A DNA stretch of 64,000 nucleotides from the NCBI RefSeq assembly GCF_001486165.1, contig NZ_LN908976.1:677549-741548 (forward strand). The letters run 5' to 3'. Below are positions 1 through 8,110 of the stretch, piece by piece. A program made the position numbers and the translations under genes. Under the pieces are notes generated by a model. The model was not told the origin of the DNA. It ran no database searches and saw nothing but the letters and a program-made list of their open reading frames with translations. This DNA is from Bittarella massiliensis (ex Durand et al. 2017) (GTDB taxonomy: Bacteria; Bacillota; Clostridia; Oscillospirales; Ruminococcaceae). The first letter of the stretch is position 1. Each line of letters begins with the position of its first letter.

Positions 1-787
1 CCAGCACCTTGGAGATGCGGGCAATGATCTGGTCGATCTCCTTGCTGGTGACCATCATTCGGGAGCGCTCCTCCTCGATGTTCTCCTGGGTGTACTCCCG
101 CACCAGGGTGCCCACGTCCACCACCGTCGGCACCCCCATGGCGACCACCGGGATACCCAGGGTGTTCTGGGAGAGCTCGCTGCGGGCGTTGCCCACCCCC
201 GAGCCGGGCACGATCCCCGCGTCCGAGAGCTGTACGGTCCGCCCCAGCCGCTGGGTGGCCTTGGCCGCCAGGGCGTCGATCACCACCAGGGCCGCTGGGG
301 CGGTGTCCCGCACCAGGGCGCGGGCGATCTCCTGCACCTCGACCCCGGTCTGCCCCAACACCCCCGGCGCCAGGGCGGACACCGGCCGAAAGGAGATGCC
401 CATGGCCTTTTCCAGGGCCGGGCCGATGTGCCGGGTCGCCATCACCCCCTCCACCGCGCGGGGGCCCACCGCGTCGGGGGTGATGGACGGGTTTCCCAGC
501 CCCAGGACCAGTACGCCCCCCTTTTCGGGCAGAAGGCGCTTTAGGTGCTCCCCCAGCAGCTCTGCCAGGGCGGTGTTCTGCGCGGCGTCGTGGAGGAGGT
601 TTGAAAAGCTGGCGGTGAGGTACTGCCCCACCGGTTTGCCGATGCGCTCGGCCGCCGCCTGGGTGCGGATGCGGGTGGTCGAGAGGGTGATCCCCCCCTC
701 GACGGTCTCCTCCTGCTGCCAGTCGTCGGGGCCGAGGCCGGCGGCCATGTCCAGCCACTCGATGGCCAGGTCGGTGCGAATATCCAT
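1..787 (-). CDS. gpr: Germination protease GPR (3' end outside window)
   Basis: GPR is the aspartic-type endoprotease that degrades small acid-soluble spore proteins during germination. The first 262 codons are present and the frame runs off the left edge without a stop. It begins [11 protein letters not shown], the usual propeptide/N-terminal block of the family. Other family blocks are [34 protein letters not shown] and [12 protein letters not shown]. The ATG at 787 is preceded by AAAGGAG at suitable spacing. It diverges from rpsT, a gpr/rpsT neighbourhood that is common in Clostridia. GPR is normally expressed late in the forespore; I saw no clear forespore promoter in the short gap shared with rpsT. 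Confidence 0.93.
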   Translation of the reverse strand, partial: MDIRTDLAIEWLDMAAGLGPDDWQQEETVEGGITLSTTRIRTQAAAERIGKPVGQYLTASFSNLLHDAAQNTALAELLGEHLKRLLPEKGGVLVLGLGNPSITPDAVGPRAVEGVMATRHIGPALEKAMGISFRPVSALAPGVLGQTGVEVQEIARALVRDTAPAALVVIDALAAKATQRLGRTVQLSDAGIVPGSGVGNARSELSQNTLGIPVVAMGVPTVVDVGTLVREYTQENIEEERSRMMVTSKEIDQIIARISKVL

Positions 788-858
788 CTGCTGATCACTC
801 CTTTTGGGCGGGGACTTGCCCCATACGGCGCGAAATCGAGATTTTTTCAAAAAAATCC

Positions 859-887
859 TTGCAATCCCGCGGCAAAAATGCTAAGAT
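859..887 (+). promoter_or_regulatory. rpsT promoter
   Basis: TTGCAA at 859-864 and TAAGAT at 882-887 are separated by 17 bases, a good sigma-A arrangement about 35 bases upstream of the rpsT start codon. Confidence 0.7.
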
Positions 888-921
888 AACTTGTACGATT
901 CCATGCGAAGGAGGTGCGATT

Positions 922-1182
922 ATGCCTAACATCAAGTCAGCTAAGAAGAGAGTCAAAGTCAACGAGGCCAAGAACCTGCGCAACAAGATGATCAAGTCCG
1001 CTCTGCGTTCCAGCATCAAGTCTGCCGAGATTGCCTTGGAGAAGAACAGCGAGAACAAAGCGGAGGTCGTTGGCAACGCCATCAAGAAGATCGATATGGC
1101 CGTGACCAAGGGCATTCTTCACAAGAACTGCGCTGCCAGGAAAAAATCCAGCCTCGCTCGCAAACTGAACGCCAGCGCGTAA
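922..1182 (+). CDS. rpsT: 30S ribosomal protein S20
   Basis: S20 binds 16S rRNA in the small ribosomal subunit. The protein is 86 residues, lysine- and alanine-rich, and starts [15 protein letters not shown], the family signature. The conserved C-terminal half includes the [19 protein letters not shown] segment. The start at 922 is chosen because AAGGAGGTG lies about seven bases upstream; the frame is open further upstream, but that part is the promoter. It is a single-gene unit with its own promoter and terminator. Confidence 0.97.
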   Translation: MPNIKSAKKRVKVNEAKNLRNKMIKSALRSSIKSAEIALEKNSENKAEVVGNAIKKIDMAVTKGILHKNCAARKKSSLARKLNASA

Positions 1183-1206
1183 TGGTCTCTTTTTAGTGTG
1201 TGACGC

Positions 1207-1240
1207 AAAAGCAGTCCTCTCAGGGGTCTGCTTTTTTTAT
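1207..1240 (+). terminator. rpsT intrinsic terminator
   Basis: AAAAGCAG at 1207-1214 pairs with CTGCTTTT at 1228-1235, followed by a T-run. Confidence 0.8.
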
Positions 1241-1353
1241 TGTCTTTTTTTCCAAGTGCCGCGCCTTTGCCCTCTCAAAGAGCGCCGGTTCCCCTCTCTC
1301 CCCCTGCAAGCTGCAAGGGCGGGGAGAGGGGGGCCGGCGCTCTCGGCGCAAAA

Positions 1354-1710
1354 TCAGGCCTTGTCCTTGGGTTTGAAGATGAGGGCCACCAACAGGCCGA
1401 AGAACATGGCGGCGGTGATCCCCGCCGCCCCGGCCGTCAAGGGGCCGGTGAGCGCTCCCAGCAGACCCTGGCTGTCCACGGCCTCTTTGGTGCCCTTGGC
1501 CAGCAGGTTGCCAAAGCCCGACAGGGGGACGGTGGCCCCGGCCCCGGCGAAATCGGCCAGGGGCTGGTAGAGACCCAGGGCCCCCAGCACCACGCCGACC
1601 ACCACGAATCCCACCAGGATGCGGGCGGGGGTCAATTTGGTCTTGTCCACCAAAATCTGGCCGATGACGCAGAGCAGACCGCCGACCACAAAGGCTTTCA
1701 GGTATTCCAT
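1354..1710 (-). CDS. spoVAE: Stage V sporulation protein AE (SpoVAE/AEb)
   Basis: A small integral membrane protein of the SpoVA complex, which moves Ca-dipicolinate into the forespore and out during germination. The 118 residues are almost entirely hydrophobic, with about four membrane segments. The start MEYLKAFVVGGLLCVIGQ and the GAGATVPLSGFGNLLAKG block match SpoVAE/SpoVAC-type proteins. The ATG at 1710 has a GGGGGAAG ribosome site overlapping the end of spoVAD, whose stop codon ends one base away, so translation is probably coupled. It is the last gene of spoVAC-spoVAD-spoVAE. An open upstream extension in the same frame is ignored because it lies inside spoVAD. Confidence 0.9.
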   Translation of the reverse strand: MEYLKAFVVGGLLCVIGQILVDKTKLTPARILVGFVVVGVVLGALGLYQPLADFAGAGATVPLSGFGNLLAKGTKEAVDSQGLLGALTGPLTAGAAGITAAMFFGLLVALIFKPKDKA

Positions 1711-1711
1711 C

Positions 1712-2773
1712 CTACTTCCCCCCTTTCCGGGCAGCGGGTTTGCCGGTGGGCCGATCTCTGTCCGCCGAGATGTGCACCAGGTGGGCGATGCCGGGGACGC
1801 TCTCCCCCTGGGCGGAGCTGGTGGTGGAGAGGAGGGCGCCGGTGGCGACGAAGAGGATGTTATCCAGCTCTCCCCGGGCAAACTTGCCCAGGATGAGGGA
1901 GCAGAGGACCGAGGCCGAACAGCCGCAGCCCGAGCCGCCAGCCTTGACGTCCTGGCTCTGCCGGTCGTAGATCAGCAGCCCGCAGTCGTTGTGCACCGGG
2001 GCGATGTCGATCTGATCCAGTGCCAGCAGGTCGTAGAGGATGGAGCTGCCCACCTGGCCCAGGTCGCCGGTCAAAATCAGCTGGTAGTCGGTGGGGGCGG
2101 TGCCGGTGTCCTCCAGATAGGTCTTGATGGTGTCGGCCGCCGCGGGGGCCATGGCGGCGCCCATGTTGTTGGCGTCGGTGACCCCCAGGTCGACGATCTT
2201 GCCGATGGTCACGTGCCGGACCCGGGGGCCGCTGCCCTGGCCCGGGGCCGCCACCACCACGCAGCCGCCGGCGGTGGCGGTCCACTGGGCGGTGGGGGTG
2301 CGCTGGCCGCCGTATTCCAGCGGCAGGCGAAACTGCCGCTCGGCGGTGCAAAAGTGGGACGAGGCCACGGCCGCACAGCGGTCGGCGCAGCCGCTGGCGG
2401 CAAAGATGCTGGCCAGCGACAGGCTCTCGGCCATGGTGGAACAGGCGCCGTAGAGGCCGATGAGGGGGATGCCGAACTCCCGCAGGCCGAAGCTGGAGGC
2501 AATGCACTGGTTGAGCAGGTCCCCGGCAAAGACGTAGTCGATGTCGCTGTTTTGCAGCCCCGCCTTTTCCAGCGCCAGGGCGACCGCCTTTTTCTGAATG
2601 GCGCTCTCCGCCTTCTCCCAGGTCTTTTCGCCGAAGCTGGTGTCCCCGGTCACAAAGTCGAACTCCTGCGAGAGGGGGCCCTCCATTTCCCGTTTGCCCG
2701 CCACCGACGCCCACTGGATCAGGGCCGGGGCGGATTCCAAGGCCAGGGTCCTCTGGCCGATTTTCTTGATCAT
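1712..2773 (-). CDS. spoVAD: Stage V sporulation protein AD (SpoVAD)
   Basis: SpoVAD is the soluble, thiolase-fold subunit of the SpoVA channel and binds dipicolinic acid. The protein is 353 residues. Family blocks include DYVFAGDLLNQC, LYGACSTMAESL, SSHFCTAERQFR and the GGSGCGCSASVLCS segment near the C terminus. The start at 2773 (MIKKIGQRTLALES) is preceded by GGAGGAGA; another ATG nine codons upstream lacks a better ribosome site. It lies between spoVAC and spoVAE on the same strand. Forespore (sigma-G) expression is expected from the family, not shown by the sequence. Confidence 0.95.
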   Translation of the reverse strand: MIKKIGQRTLALESAPALIQWASVAGKREMEGPLSQEFDFVTGDTSFGEKTWEKAESAIQKKAVALALEKAGLQNSDIDYVFAGDLLNQCIASSFGLREFGIPLIGLYGACSTMAESLSLASIFAASGCADRCAAVASSHFCTAERQFRLPLEYGGQRTPTAQWTATAGGCVVVAAPGQGSGPRVRHVTIGKIVDLGVTDANNMGAAMAPAAADTIKTYLEDTGTAPTDYQLILTGDLGQVGSSILYDLLALDQIDIAPVHNDCGLLIYDRQSQDVKAGGSGCGCSASVLCSLILGKFARGELDNILFVATGALLSTTSSAQGESVPGIAHLVHISADRDRPTGKPAARKGGK

Positions 2774-2792
2774 CTTATCTCCTCCAAACGCA

Positions 2793-3239
2793 TCAGGCAA
2801 ACAGGCCCATCAGGTAATAGATCACCCCGTAGATCACCGCCGCCGAGACCCCGTAGACGATGACCGGTCCCGAGATGACAAACAGTTTGGCCCCCAGGCC
2901 CAGCACCATCCCCTCGCTCTTGAACTCCAGGGCGGGGCTGACCACGGCGTTGGCAAAGCCGGTGATGGGCACCAGGGTGCCAGCCCCTGCGTGGTTGGCG
3001 ATCTTGTCGTAGAGGCTGAGGCCGGTGAGCAGGGCGCTCAAAAAGACCAGACTCACCGAGGTGAGGGTGGCGGCGGTGAGCTTGTCCGCCCCCCAGTACC
3101 CGTAGAGGCCGATGAGCGCCTGGCCCAGGGTGCAGATGGCCCCGCCCACCACAAACGCCCAGACGCAGTCTTTGAAGAGGCTGCTGTTGGGCGAATATTT
3201 TTTGACCATTTTATCGTATTCCATATTGGACAGTTGCAT
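2793..3239 (-). CDS. spoVAC: Stage V sporulation protein AC (SpoVAC)
   Basis: Membrane component of the SpoVA dipicolinate channel; the Bacillus homologue behaves as a mechanosensitive channel. The 148 residues hold several hydrophobic spans after a short charged N terminus (MEYDKMVKKYSPNSS), and the GAGTLVPITGFANAVVSPALEFKSEG region is typical of SpoVAC. The ATG at 3239 follows AAAGGGAGG at eight bases. It is the first gene of the three-gene spoVA operon, with 19 bases before spoVAD. It diverges from a lipoprotein gene. Confidence 0.95.
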   Translation of the reverse strand: MQLSNMEYDKMVKKYSPNSSLFKDCVWAFVVGGAICTLGQALIGLYGYWGADKLTAATLTSVSLVFLSALLTGLSLYDKIANHAGAGTLVPITGFANAVVSPALEFKSEGMVLGLGAKLFVISGPVIVYGVSAAVIYGVIYYLMGLFA

Positions 3240-3293
3240 TTGGCATTCCTCCCTTTGCGATAGTGTTTCTTGCCGCTTGGAGATTTATGCCGC

Positions 3294-3321
3294 TTGTTTT
3301 TGTGGCAAAATATGCTACAAT
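3294..3321 (+). promoter_or_regulatory. Promoter of the lipoprotein gene
   Basis: TTGTTT at 3294-3299, 16 bases, then an extended -10 (TGC followed by TACAAT at 3316-3321). It sits 85 bases upstream of the lipoprotein start. Confidence 0.6.
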
Positions 3322-3405
3322 GTAACAATAGCAGCGGGCAAGCGCGCCCGCCGGGCCGCCGAAAAGTCGGCTCTCTGGATGTCTTACAAGGGGGAAACAG
3401 GTTCC

Positions 3406-3996
3406 ATGAAAAAATACCTTCGCGCCCGCCTGGGCCGATTCGCCGCCATCGCGGCGGTTGCACTCTGCGCCCTGGGGCTGCTCACCGGCTGCGGCGACAC
3501 CTATTACGACTACGACGGCAGCGGCTACTTCACCAGCGCCGACGGCTATATGCGCGTGGCCTATCAGGAGCACTTTCAGCAGCTCTCCAGCGTGGAGAAA
3601 AACGCCATCGGCCTGGACTGGATCGACGAAAAGGTCAATCTGCAGATCGTCCGCTACCGAAAGGACGACGAGATGTTTACCGAGCGCAGCGTCAAGACGC
3701 TGGACCAGTTCATCGAGCTGTACTATGCCAACGGGCTGGAATACCTGCACAAGTACTCGACCTTCGGCGACCTGCAGGAGTTCACCTTTGAACATTTTGA
3801 CGCCGCCAAAGGGTATGACGTCGACACCGAAAAGGACGGCAAAAAGGTGGCCAGCCGCATCTACTATTTAGAGGATGAGAAAAACTTCTATGTCCTCTAC
3901 CTCAACGGCGACCCCGAGCACTACAAGGCGCACTTCGAGGTGCTCGACGCCATCTGCCACACCCTGGAAGTGGTTCCCCGCGACCAGGTGAAATAG
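3406..3996 (+). CDS. Predicted lipoprotein of unknown function
   Basis: A 196-residue secreted protein. Residues 1-28 form a signal peptide (basic MKKYLRARLGR, then a hydrophobic stretch) ending in the lipobox LTGC, with Cys29 the lipidation site. The mature part is soluble, acidic and rich in Tyr and Asp, with no family I recognise. The ATG at 3406 fits the signal peptide; GGGGGAAACAG upstream is a modest ribosome site. The gene diverges from spoVAC and is closed by its own terminator. Membrane attachment outside the cell is well supported; its role is not known. Confidence 0.85.
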   Translation: MKKYLRARLGRFAAIAAVALCALGLLTGCGDTYYDYDGSGYFTSADGYMRVAYQEHFQQLSSVEKNAIGLDWIDEKVNLQIVRYRKDDEMFTERSVKTLDQFIELYYANGLEYLHKYSTFGDLQEFTFEHFDAAKGYDVDTEKDGKKVASRIYYLEDEKNFYVLYLNGDPEHYKAHFEVLDAICHTLEVVPRDQVK

Positions 3997-4013
3997 CAAG
4001 CCGGCACCCGTTT

Positions 4014-4047
4014 CCGCCCCTCTTCTTTGTAAGAGGGGCGGTTTTTT
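4014..4047 (+). terminator. Intrinsic terminator after the lipoprotein gene
   Basis: CCGCCCCTCTT pairs with AAGAGGGGCGG (4031-4041), followed by six T. Confidence 0.85.
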
Positions 4048-4144
4048 GCGCGCACTTTTGAGCGGGGAACGGGCGCAAAACGACCCGGCGGCGGGCGCAT
4101 ATCTCGCCCGTTGGCTGTCAAGACTACTGTCGGAGGTGAAAAAC

Positions 4145-4900
4145 ATGCAAAACCCACGCTACAACCAGCCCCGCCTGAAAAAATGGCTTCGGGGCAAGGG
4201 GTTCTACGTCGCTCTGGCGGTCTGTCTGCTGGGGGCCGGGCTGGCCTCCTGGGCGCTGATCCAAAACGCCGTTCAGAGCGGCGACCCCCAAAGTCAAATC
4301 AACCAGGAGGTGCCTTCATGGGACTCATCCGATACAGAGGTGGTGGAAAAGCCGGTGACCTCTCAACCCAAGTCGTCCTCCGCCGCGTCGAATTCGCAAA
4401 GTACCTCGTCCTCGCAGGGGCAGGGCTCTTCTTCCTCGTCCGCTTCTGCCGGGCAGCAAAGCGAACCCGCGTTGCAGCAGACTGCGTCCAATGGGGTCTT
4501 TGTCTCGCCCATCTCTGGCGAGACCATTAACCCCTTTTCTGACGGCAAGGTGATCAAGGACCAGACCCTGGGCGACTGGCGCACCCACAACGGCATCGAC
4601 ATCAAGGCCGAGGCCGGAGCCCAGGTCAAGGCCTGCCAAAACGGCAAGGTGACCTCGGTGCGGGACGACGACATCTGGGGCACCGTGGTGGAGATCCAGT
4701 TTGAGGGCGGCGCCACCGGCATCTACAAGTCCCTGTCCCAAAAGGTCACCGTCAAAGAGGGGCAGACCCTCAAGAGCGGCGACGTCATCGGCACGGTGGC
4801 CCAGTCCATCCCCGGGGAGAGCAAGCTCGGCACCCACCTGCACTTTGAGCTCAAAAAAGACGGCGCTTACGTGGACCCCGCAGCTTATTTCTCCAAATAA
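4145..4900 (+). CDS. spoIIQ: SpoIIQ-like M23 (LytM) domain protein
   Basis: Sporulation protein of the SpoIIQ/M23 peptidase family; SpoIIQ in the forespore membrane pairs with SpoIIIAH to form the engulfment zipper and channel. The protein is 251 residues: short cytoplasmic tail, membrane span about 20-39, a Ser/Gln-rich linker about 72-112, and an M23 domain about 118-248. Three zinc-ligand positions are kept (His148 and Asp152 in THNGIDI, His233 in THLHFEL), with His231 beside them. The usual YxHLS motif reads YKSLS at 194-198, so that catalytic His is Ser196. The start at 4145 has CGGAGGTG upstream. It is followed by convergent spoIIID, which supports a spore role. The alternative is a cell-wall endopeptidase. 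Confidence 0.8.
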   Translation: MQNPRYNQPRLKKWLRGKGFYVALAVCLLGAGLASWALIQNAVQSGDPQSQINQEVPSWDSSDTEVVEKPVTSQPKSSSAASNSQSTSSSQGQGSSSSSASAGQQSEPALQQTASNGVFVSPISGETINPFSDGKVIKDQTLGDWRTHNGIDIKAEAGAQVKACQNGKVTSVRDDDIWGTVVEIQFEGGATGIYKSLSQKVTVKEGQTLKSGDVIGTVAQSIPGESKLGTHLHFELKKDGAYVDPAAYFSK

Positions 4901-4960
4901 CTCCGGCTGTCCCCCCGCTATTTTTTGTGCACAGAAAACAGCGAATCATTCAATATTCTC

Positions 4961-5002
4961 AAAAAAAGAGAGGCCTGTCGGCTGACAGGCCTCTCTTTTT
5001 TT
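4961..5002. terminator. Bidirectional terminator between spoIIQ-like gene and spoIIID
   Basis: AGAGAGGCCTGTC pairs with GACAGGCCTCTCT, with an A-run before and a T-run after, so it serves both convergent genes. Confidence 0.9.
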
Positions 5003-5025
5003 GCCGCAAAGCGGGGGGAGGGGGG

Positions 5026-5286
5026 TCACTCCTCCTCTTTTAACACCTGGTATTTGTGCCGGGTGGCAAGGCCCCCCCGGATATGCCGCTCCTGCTTGTT
5101 GATCTCCAACACCTTTTTGACCTCCCGGCAGAGGGCGGGGTTGAGCTTTTTCAGCCGGTCGGACACATCCTTGTGCACCGTGGACTTGCTCACCCCAAAG
5201 GCCTTGGCCGCATGCCGCACCGTCGTCTTGTTCTCCACAATAAAGTTGCCCAGCGAGATGGCCCGCTCTTCCACATTCCCCTTCAC
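5026..5286 (-). CDS. spoIIID: Sporulation transcription factor SpoIIID
   Basis: SpoIIID is the mother-cell DNA-binding regulator acting between sigma-E and sigma-K. The protein is 86 residues, the usual length. The helix-turn-helix is at about 23-45 (AKAFGVSKSTVHKDVSDRL), followed by the basic tail ERHIRGGLATRHKY, both diagnostic. The start is a GTG at 5286, giving an N terminus the same length as the Bacillus protein; GAGAGGGTGAG lies just upstream. It is a single gene closed by the bidirectional terminator. A sigma-E promoter is expected, but I could not define one with confidence. Confidence 0.95.
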   Translation of the reverse strand: MKGNVEERAISLGNFIVENKTTVRHAAKAFGVSKSTVHKDVSDRLKKLNPALCREVKKVLEINKQERHIRGGLATRHKYQVLKEEE

Positions 5287-5388
5287 GCACTCACCCTCTC
5301 ACGGCTCTCGTTGGCCGCCGCGTCAATATTGGTACATCTCTATGCCCCAGGGGATACAATCATTCCCGAAGCCGCCGGATTCTCCCAT

Positions 5389-5417
5389 TTGACGAAAAAA
5401 AGCCTTTACGGTATAAT
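5389..5417 (+). promoter_or_regulatory. Promoter of the sugar transferase leader
   Basis: TTGACG at 5389-5394, 17 bases, TATAAT at 5412-5417. It lies 180 bases upstream of the coding start, so the transcript has a long leader. Confidence 0.85.
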
Positions 5418-5434
5418 GTTGGGGAAGAAGATCG

Positions 5435-5554
5435 TATGCGTTTTCGTTCTCAAAAAACCACCCTTTGATCGGCACAAAAAAAGCCAATTTGGCCAAAAAC
5501 CGAGTGGCTCTTTGTGCCTTTTTTACAGAATTTTTTTGTGAACGAAAAACCATA
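5435..5554 (+). repeat. Inverted repeat pair enclosing a terminator (copy 1 of leader module)
   Basis: The left arm at 5435-5457 and the right arm at 5532-5554 are inverted copies matching at 20 of 23 positions, with core TTTTCGTTC. They enclose a terminator hairpin. The same core, extended to TATGATTTTTCGTTCG, forms the inverted repeat at 59804-59934 ahead of the giant surface protein. The left arm begins 17 bases after the -10 box. It could be a recombination site pair, a structured RNA leader or an operator. Confidence 0.75.
5471..5524 (+). terminator. Leader terminator inside the inverted repeat
   Basis: GGCACAAA (5471-5478) pairs with TTTGTGCC (5511-5518) and AGCCA (5482-5486) with TGGCT (5505-5509); six T follow at 5519-5524. 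In the present orientation it faces the sugar transferase gene. Confidence 0.75.
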
Positions 5555-5597
5555 ATTTGTAAATCAATTTAGTTTTTATTTTGTTGGGGGTTTTCAT

Positions 5598-6353
5598 ATG
5601 GACAACACTGAAAATCTCGCGCAGGGGACCGGTTCGCAGAGGATCTCGCCCGCGCCTGTGTTTTCGGCTGCACGATCCCTCCGCCTCACCCCCGCACAGC
5701 GCGTGTATGCGGCATTCAAGCGCTTGTTGGACATCCTCCTCTCGGCTGTGGCCTTGGTTTTTCTCAGTCCGCTGCTGCTTCTCACCGCGCTGGCGGTCAG
5801 ACTCGACTCCAAGGGACCTGCCATCTTCCGCCAGAAACGGGTGGGAAAGGACGGGAAGGTCTTTCGCGTCTACAAATTCCGCTCCATGAGCACCGAGGCG
5901 CCCAAAAACGTGGCCACGGCGGAGCTGAAAAATGCCACCGAATACATCACTCGGGTGGGCAAGGTGCTGCGGCGCACCAGCCTTGACGAGCTGCCCCAGC
6001 TGTGGAACGTGCTGCGGGGCGACATGAGTTTGGTCGGCCCCCGTCCCCTGGTGGTGACCGAGGCCTACACCCATCAACTGCGCCACAGCTTTGGGGTCTA
6101 TCAGCTGCGCCCGGGGATCACCGGCCTTGCCCAGACCAACGGCCGCGATCTGGTGGACGACGACAAAAAGGTGGCCATGGACCGCGAGTACCTGTGCCAT
6201 TTCTCCCTCTGGCAGGACCTAAAGATCCTCTTTATGACCGTCTACGTGGTCTTCACCCGCAAAAACTACGCCGAGGGGGACGAGGTGTCTGTCCCCGGTG
6301 TCACCACCTCCCCTGCACAGGAGGAACCTATCTCCCAGAAACGGGTCTCTTAA
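5598..6353 (+). CDS. Priming sugar transferase (polyprenyl-phosphate glycosylphosphotransferase)
   Basis: Enzyme of the bacterial sugar transferase family, which moves a sugar-phosphate from a nucleotide sugar onto undecaprenyl phosphate as the first step in exopolysaccharide or capsule synthesis. The 251-residue protein has a short N-terminal tail, one membrane segment about 44-67, then the catalytic domain with FRVYKFRSM (89-97), TSLDELPQLWNVLRGDMSLVG and GPRPLV, and later LRPGITGLAQ. The ATG at 5598 has GGGGG upstream. No other glycosyltransferase, flippase or polymerase lies nearby, so it is an orphan here. Its leader carries the inverted-repeat terminator module. Confidence 0.92.
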   Translation: MDNTENLAQGTGSQRISPAPVFSAARSLRLTPAQRVYAAFKRLLDILLSAVALVFLSPLLLLTALAVRLDSKGPAIFRQKRVGKDGKVFRVYKFRSMSTEAPKNVATAELKNATEYITRVGKVLRRTSLDELPQLWNVLRGDMSLVGPRPLVVTEAYTHQLRHSFGVYQLRPGITGLAQTNGRDLVDDDKKVAMDREYLCHFSLWQDLKILFMTVYVVFTRKNYAEGDEVSVPGVTTSPAQEEPISQKRVS

Positions 6354-6454
6354 TTTATTTGCCGTTTTCGCGAAAAATGTCGAATAAAAAGCTCTTTTCT
6401 ATCTTTTATCAGACGCAAAAGACATTTTTTAACTGCTCTTTCATCCAACAAATC

Positions 6455-6493
6455 AAAAAGCCCCCGGCAGACGCTGTCTGCCGGGGGCTTTTT
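6455..6493. terminator. Bidirectional terminator
   Basis: AGCCCCCGGCAGAC pairs with GTCTGCCGGGGGCT, flanked by an A-run and a T-run. It separates the convergent sugar transferase and DUF1846 genes. Confidence 0.9.
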
Positions 6494-6503
6494 CTTCTCT
6501 ATC

Positions 6504-8006
6504 TCACATGTAATAGAGGTTTTCCGAGGGGAATTCGGGGTCGCTGGTCACGTCCATCCCCAGCTTTTTGTAAATCTGCTCGTCGCTCTGACTCAAGATG
6601 GCGGTGGTGTGGGCCTGACACCCCTGCAGGAGAGAGAGCTTGTCCAGCGCGGCCTGGGCCACCGGGTTGGTGGCGGCACAGACGCTCAGGGCCATGAGGA
6701 TCTCTTCACAGCTGAGGGTGGTGCGCCGGCTGTGCAGGGTCCCCCTCTTGAGGTTGATGATGGGCTGTAGGATCATGGGGGAGAGGAGATGGATCTCGTC
6801 CGCCAGGTGGGCCAAGTATTTGATGGCGTTGAGGACGGCCGCCGCCGACCCACTCATCATCTCGCTGGACTTGCCGGTGATGATCTTGCCGTCGGCCAGC
6901 TCGATGGCGGCCACCGAGCAGCTCTCCCCCTCGGGCAGACCGGCGTTTTTCAAAGCCCCGTACTTGCGGGCCCCCACCACCACCGTGCGGTCCTCCGGCT
7001 TGAGGTTGGCCGCCTTCATGATGGCGTCCATCCGGTGGAAGGTCTCCTGGTCGAGGGTCCCCTTTTTGTACTCGCAGGCGGTCTTGAAGTAGCGGCGGAT
7101 GATCTCCTGTCGGGAGGCCTCCTTCACCACCTCGTCGTCGGTGATACCAAAGCCCACCCGGTTGACCCCCATGTCGGTGGGGGAGCGGTAGAGCTGGCTG
7201 CCGGTGATCTTTTCGATGATCCGGCTGATGACCGGGAACATCTCCATGTCCCGGTTGTAGTTGACCGCCAGCACGCCGTAGGCGTCGTAGTGGAAGGAGT
7301 CGATCATGTTGACGTCCTTCAAATCCACGGTGGCGGCCTCGTAGGCCACGTTGAGGGGGTGTTTCAGGGGGACGTTCCAGACGGGGAAGGTCTCGAATTT
7401 GGAGTAGCTGGCGGGCTGCCCCCGGCGGTAGTCGTGGTAGAGCTGGGAGAGGCAGGTGGCCAGCTTGCCGCTGCCCGGCCCAGGGCCGGTGACCACCACA
7501 ATGGGCTTTTGGGTCTCGATATAGGGGTTGGCGCCGTACCCCTCGTCGCTGACGATGGTGTCCACATCGGTGGGGTAGCCCTTGGTGGCCCGGTGGATAT
7601 AGGTCTTGATCCCCCGGCGGTTGAGCTTGTTCATGAACTGGGTGGCCGCCGGCTGCTGCTCGTAGCGGGTGATGACCACGCTGTTGATGTCCAGCTGATA
7701 GGAGCGCAGGTCGTCGATGAGGCGGAACACCTCCATGTCGTAGGTGATGTTGAAATCCGCCCGCACCTTGTTGCGCTCGATGTCGCCGGCGTAGACGCAG
7801 ATGACCACCTCCACCTGGTCCTTCATCTTCTCCAGCAGCTTCAGCTTGGCGTTAGGGTCGTACCCCGGCAGCACCCGCTTGGCGTGCATGTCCTCCATCA
7901 ACTTGCCGCCGAACTCCAAATAGAGTTTCTCGCAGCTGTTGACCCGCTCCAAAATAAATTCCGACTGTTCCCGCAGGTATTTCTCGTGGTCAAACCCCTG
8001 TTTCAT
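6504..8006 (-). CDS. DUF1846 family protein
   Basis: Member of the conserved DUF1846 (UPF0371) family, whose biochemical role is not settled as far as I know. The protein is 500 residues, the family's usual size. It starts [21 protein letters not shown], and contains a P-loop-like [11 protein letters not shown], then the conserved [18 protein letters not shown] and [11 protein letters not shown] segments. The start at 8006 is preceded by GGAGGGGAGA; an in-frame ATG seven codons upstream would place the ribosome site inside the gene. It lies downstream of glucokinase on the same strand, but a terminator separates them. Confidence 0.88.
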   Translation of the reverse strand: MKQGFDHEKYLREQSEFILERVNSCEKLYLEFGGKLMEDMHAKRVLPGYDPNAKLKLLEKMKDQVEVVICVYAGDIERNKVRADFNITYDMEVFRLIDDLRSYQLDINSVVITRYEQQPAATQFMNKLNRRGIKTYIHRATKGYPTDVDTIVSDEGYGANPYIETQKPIVVVTGPGPGSGKLATCLSQLYHDYRRGQPASYSKFETFPVWNVPLKHPLNVAYEAATVDLKDVNMIDSFHYDAYGVLAVNYNRDMEMFPVISRIIEKITGSQLYRSPTDMGVNRVGFGITDDEVVKEASRQEIIRRYFKTACEYKKGTLDQETFHRMDAIMKAANLKPEDRTVVVGARKYGALKNAGLPEGESCSVAAIELADGKIITGKSSEMMSGSAAAVLNAIKYLAHLADEIHLLSPMILQPIINLKRGTLHSRRTTLSCEEILMALSVCAATNPVAQAALDKLSLLQGCQAHTTAILSQSDEQIYKKLGMDVTSDPEFPSENLYYM

Positions 8007-8070
8007 AGCCCGTCTCCCCTCCATCATTTTTGCAATCACGTTGTCTATTCTATCATCGGCCCACACAAAA

Positions 8071-8108
8071 GTAAAGGCGGTATCGCAGAGTCGAAACCGC
8101 CCTTTTTT
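8071..8108 (-). terminator. Terminator after glucokinase
   Basis: On the minus strand GGCGGT pairs with ACCGCC across a 14-base loop and is followed by TTTACTTTT. An opposite T-run could also serve the plus strand. Confidence 0.6.
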
Positions 8109-8110
8109 AC

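Noticed and set aside
5323..5553. Minus-strand 76-codon frame in the sugar-transferase leader
   Set aside because: It overlaps the promoter, inverted repeat and terminator; no ribosome site or family.
5435..5554. Reading the leader inverted repeats simply as a TA-flanked miniature repeat element
   Set aside because: Both copies begin and end with TA, so this remains possible, but the identical placement between promoter and start codon and the differing interiors favour a functional leader module.
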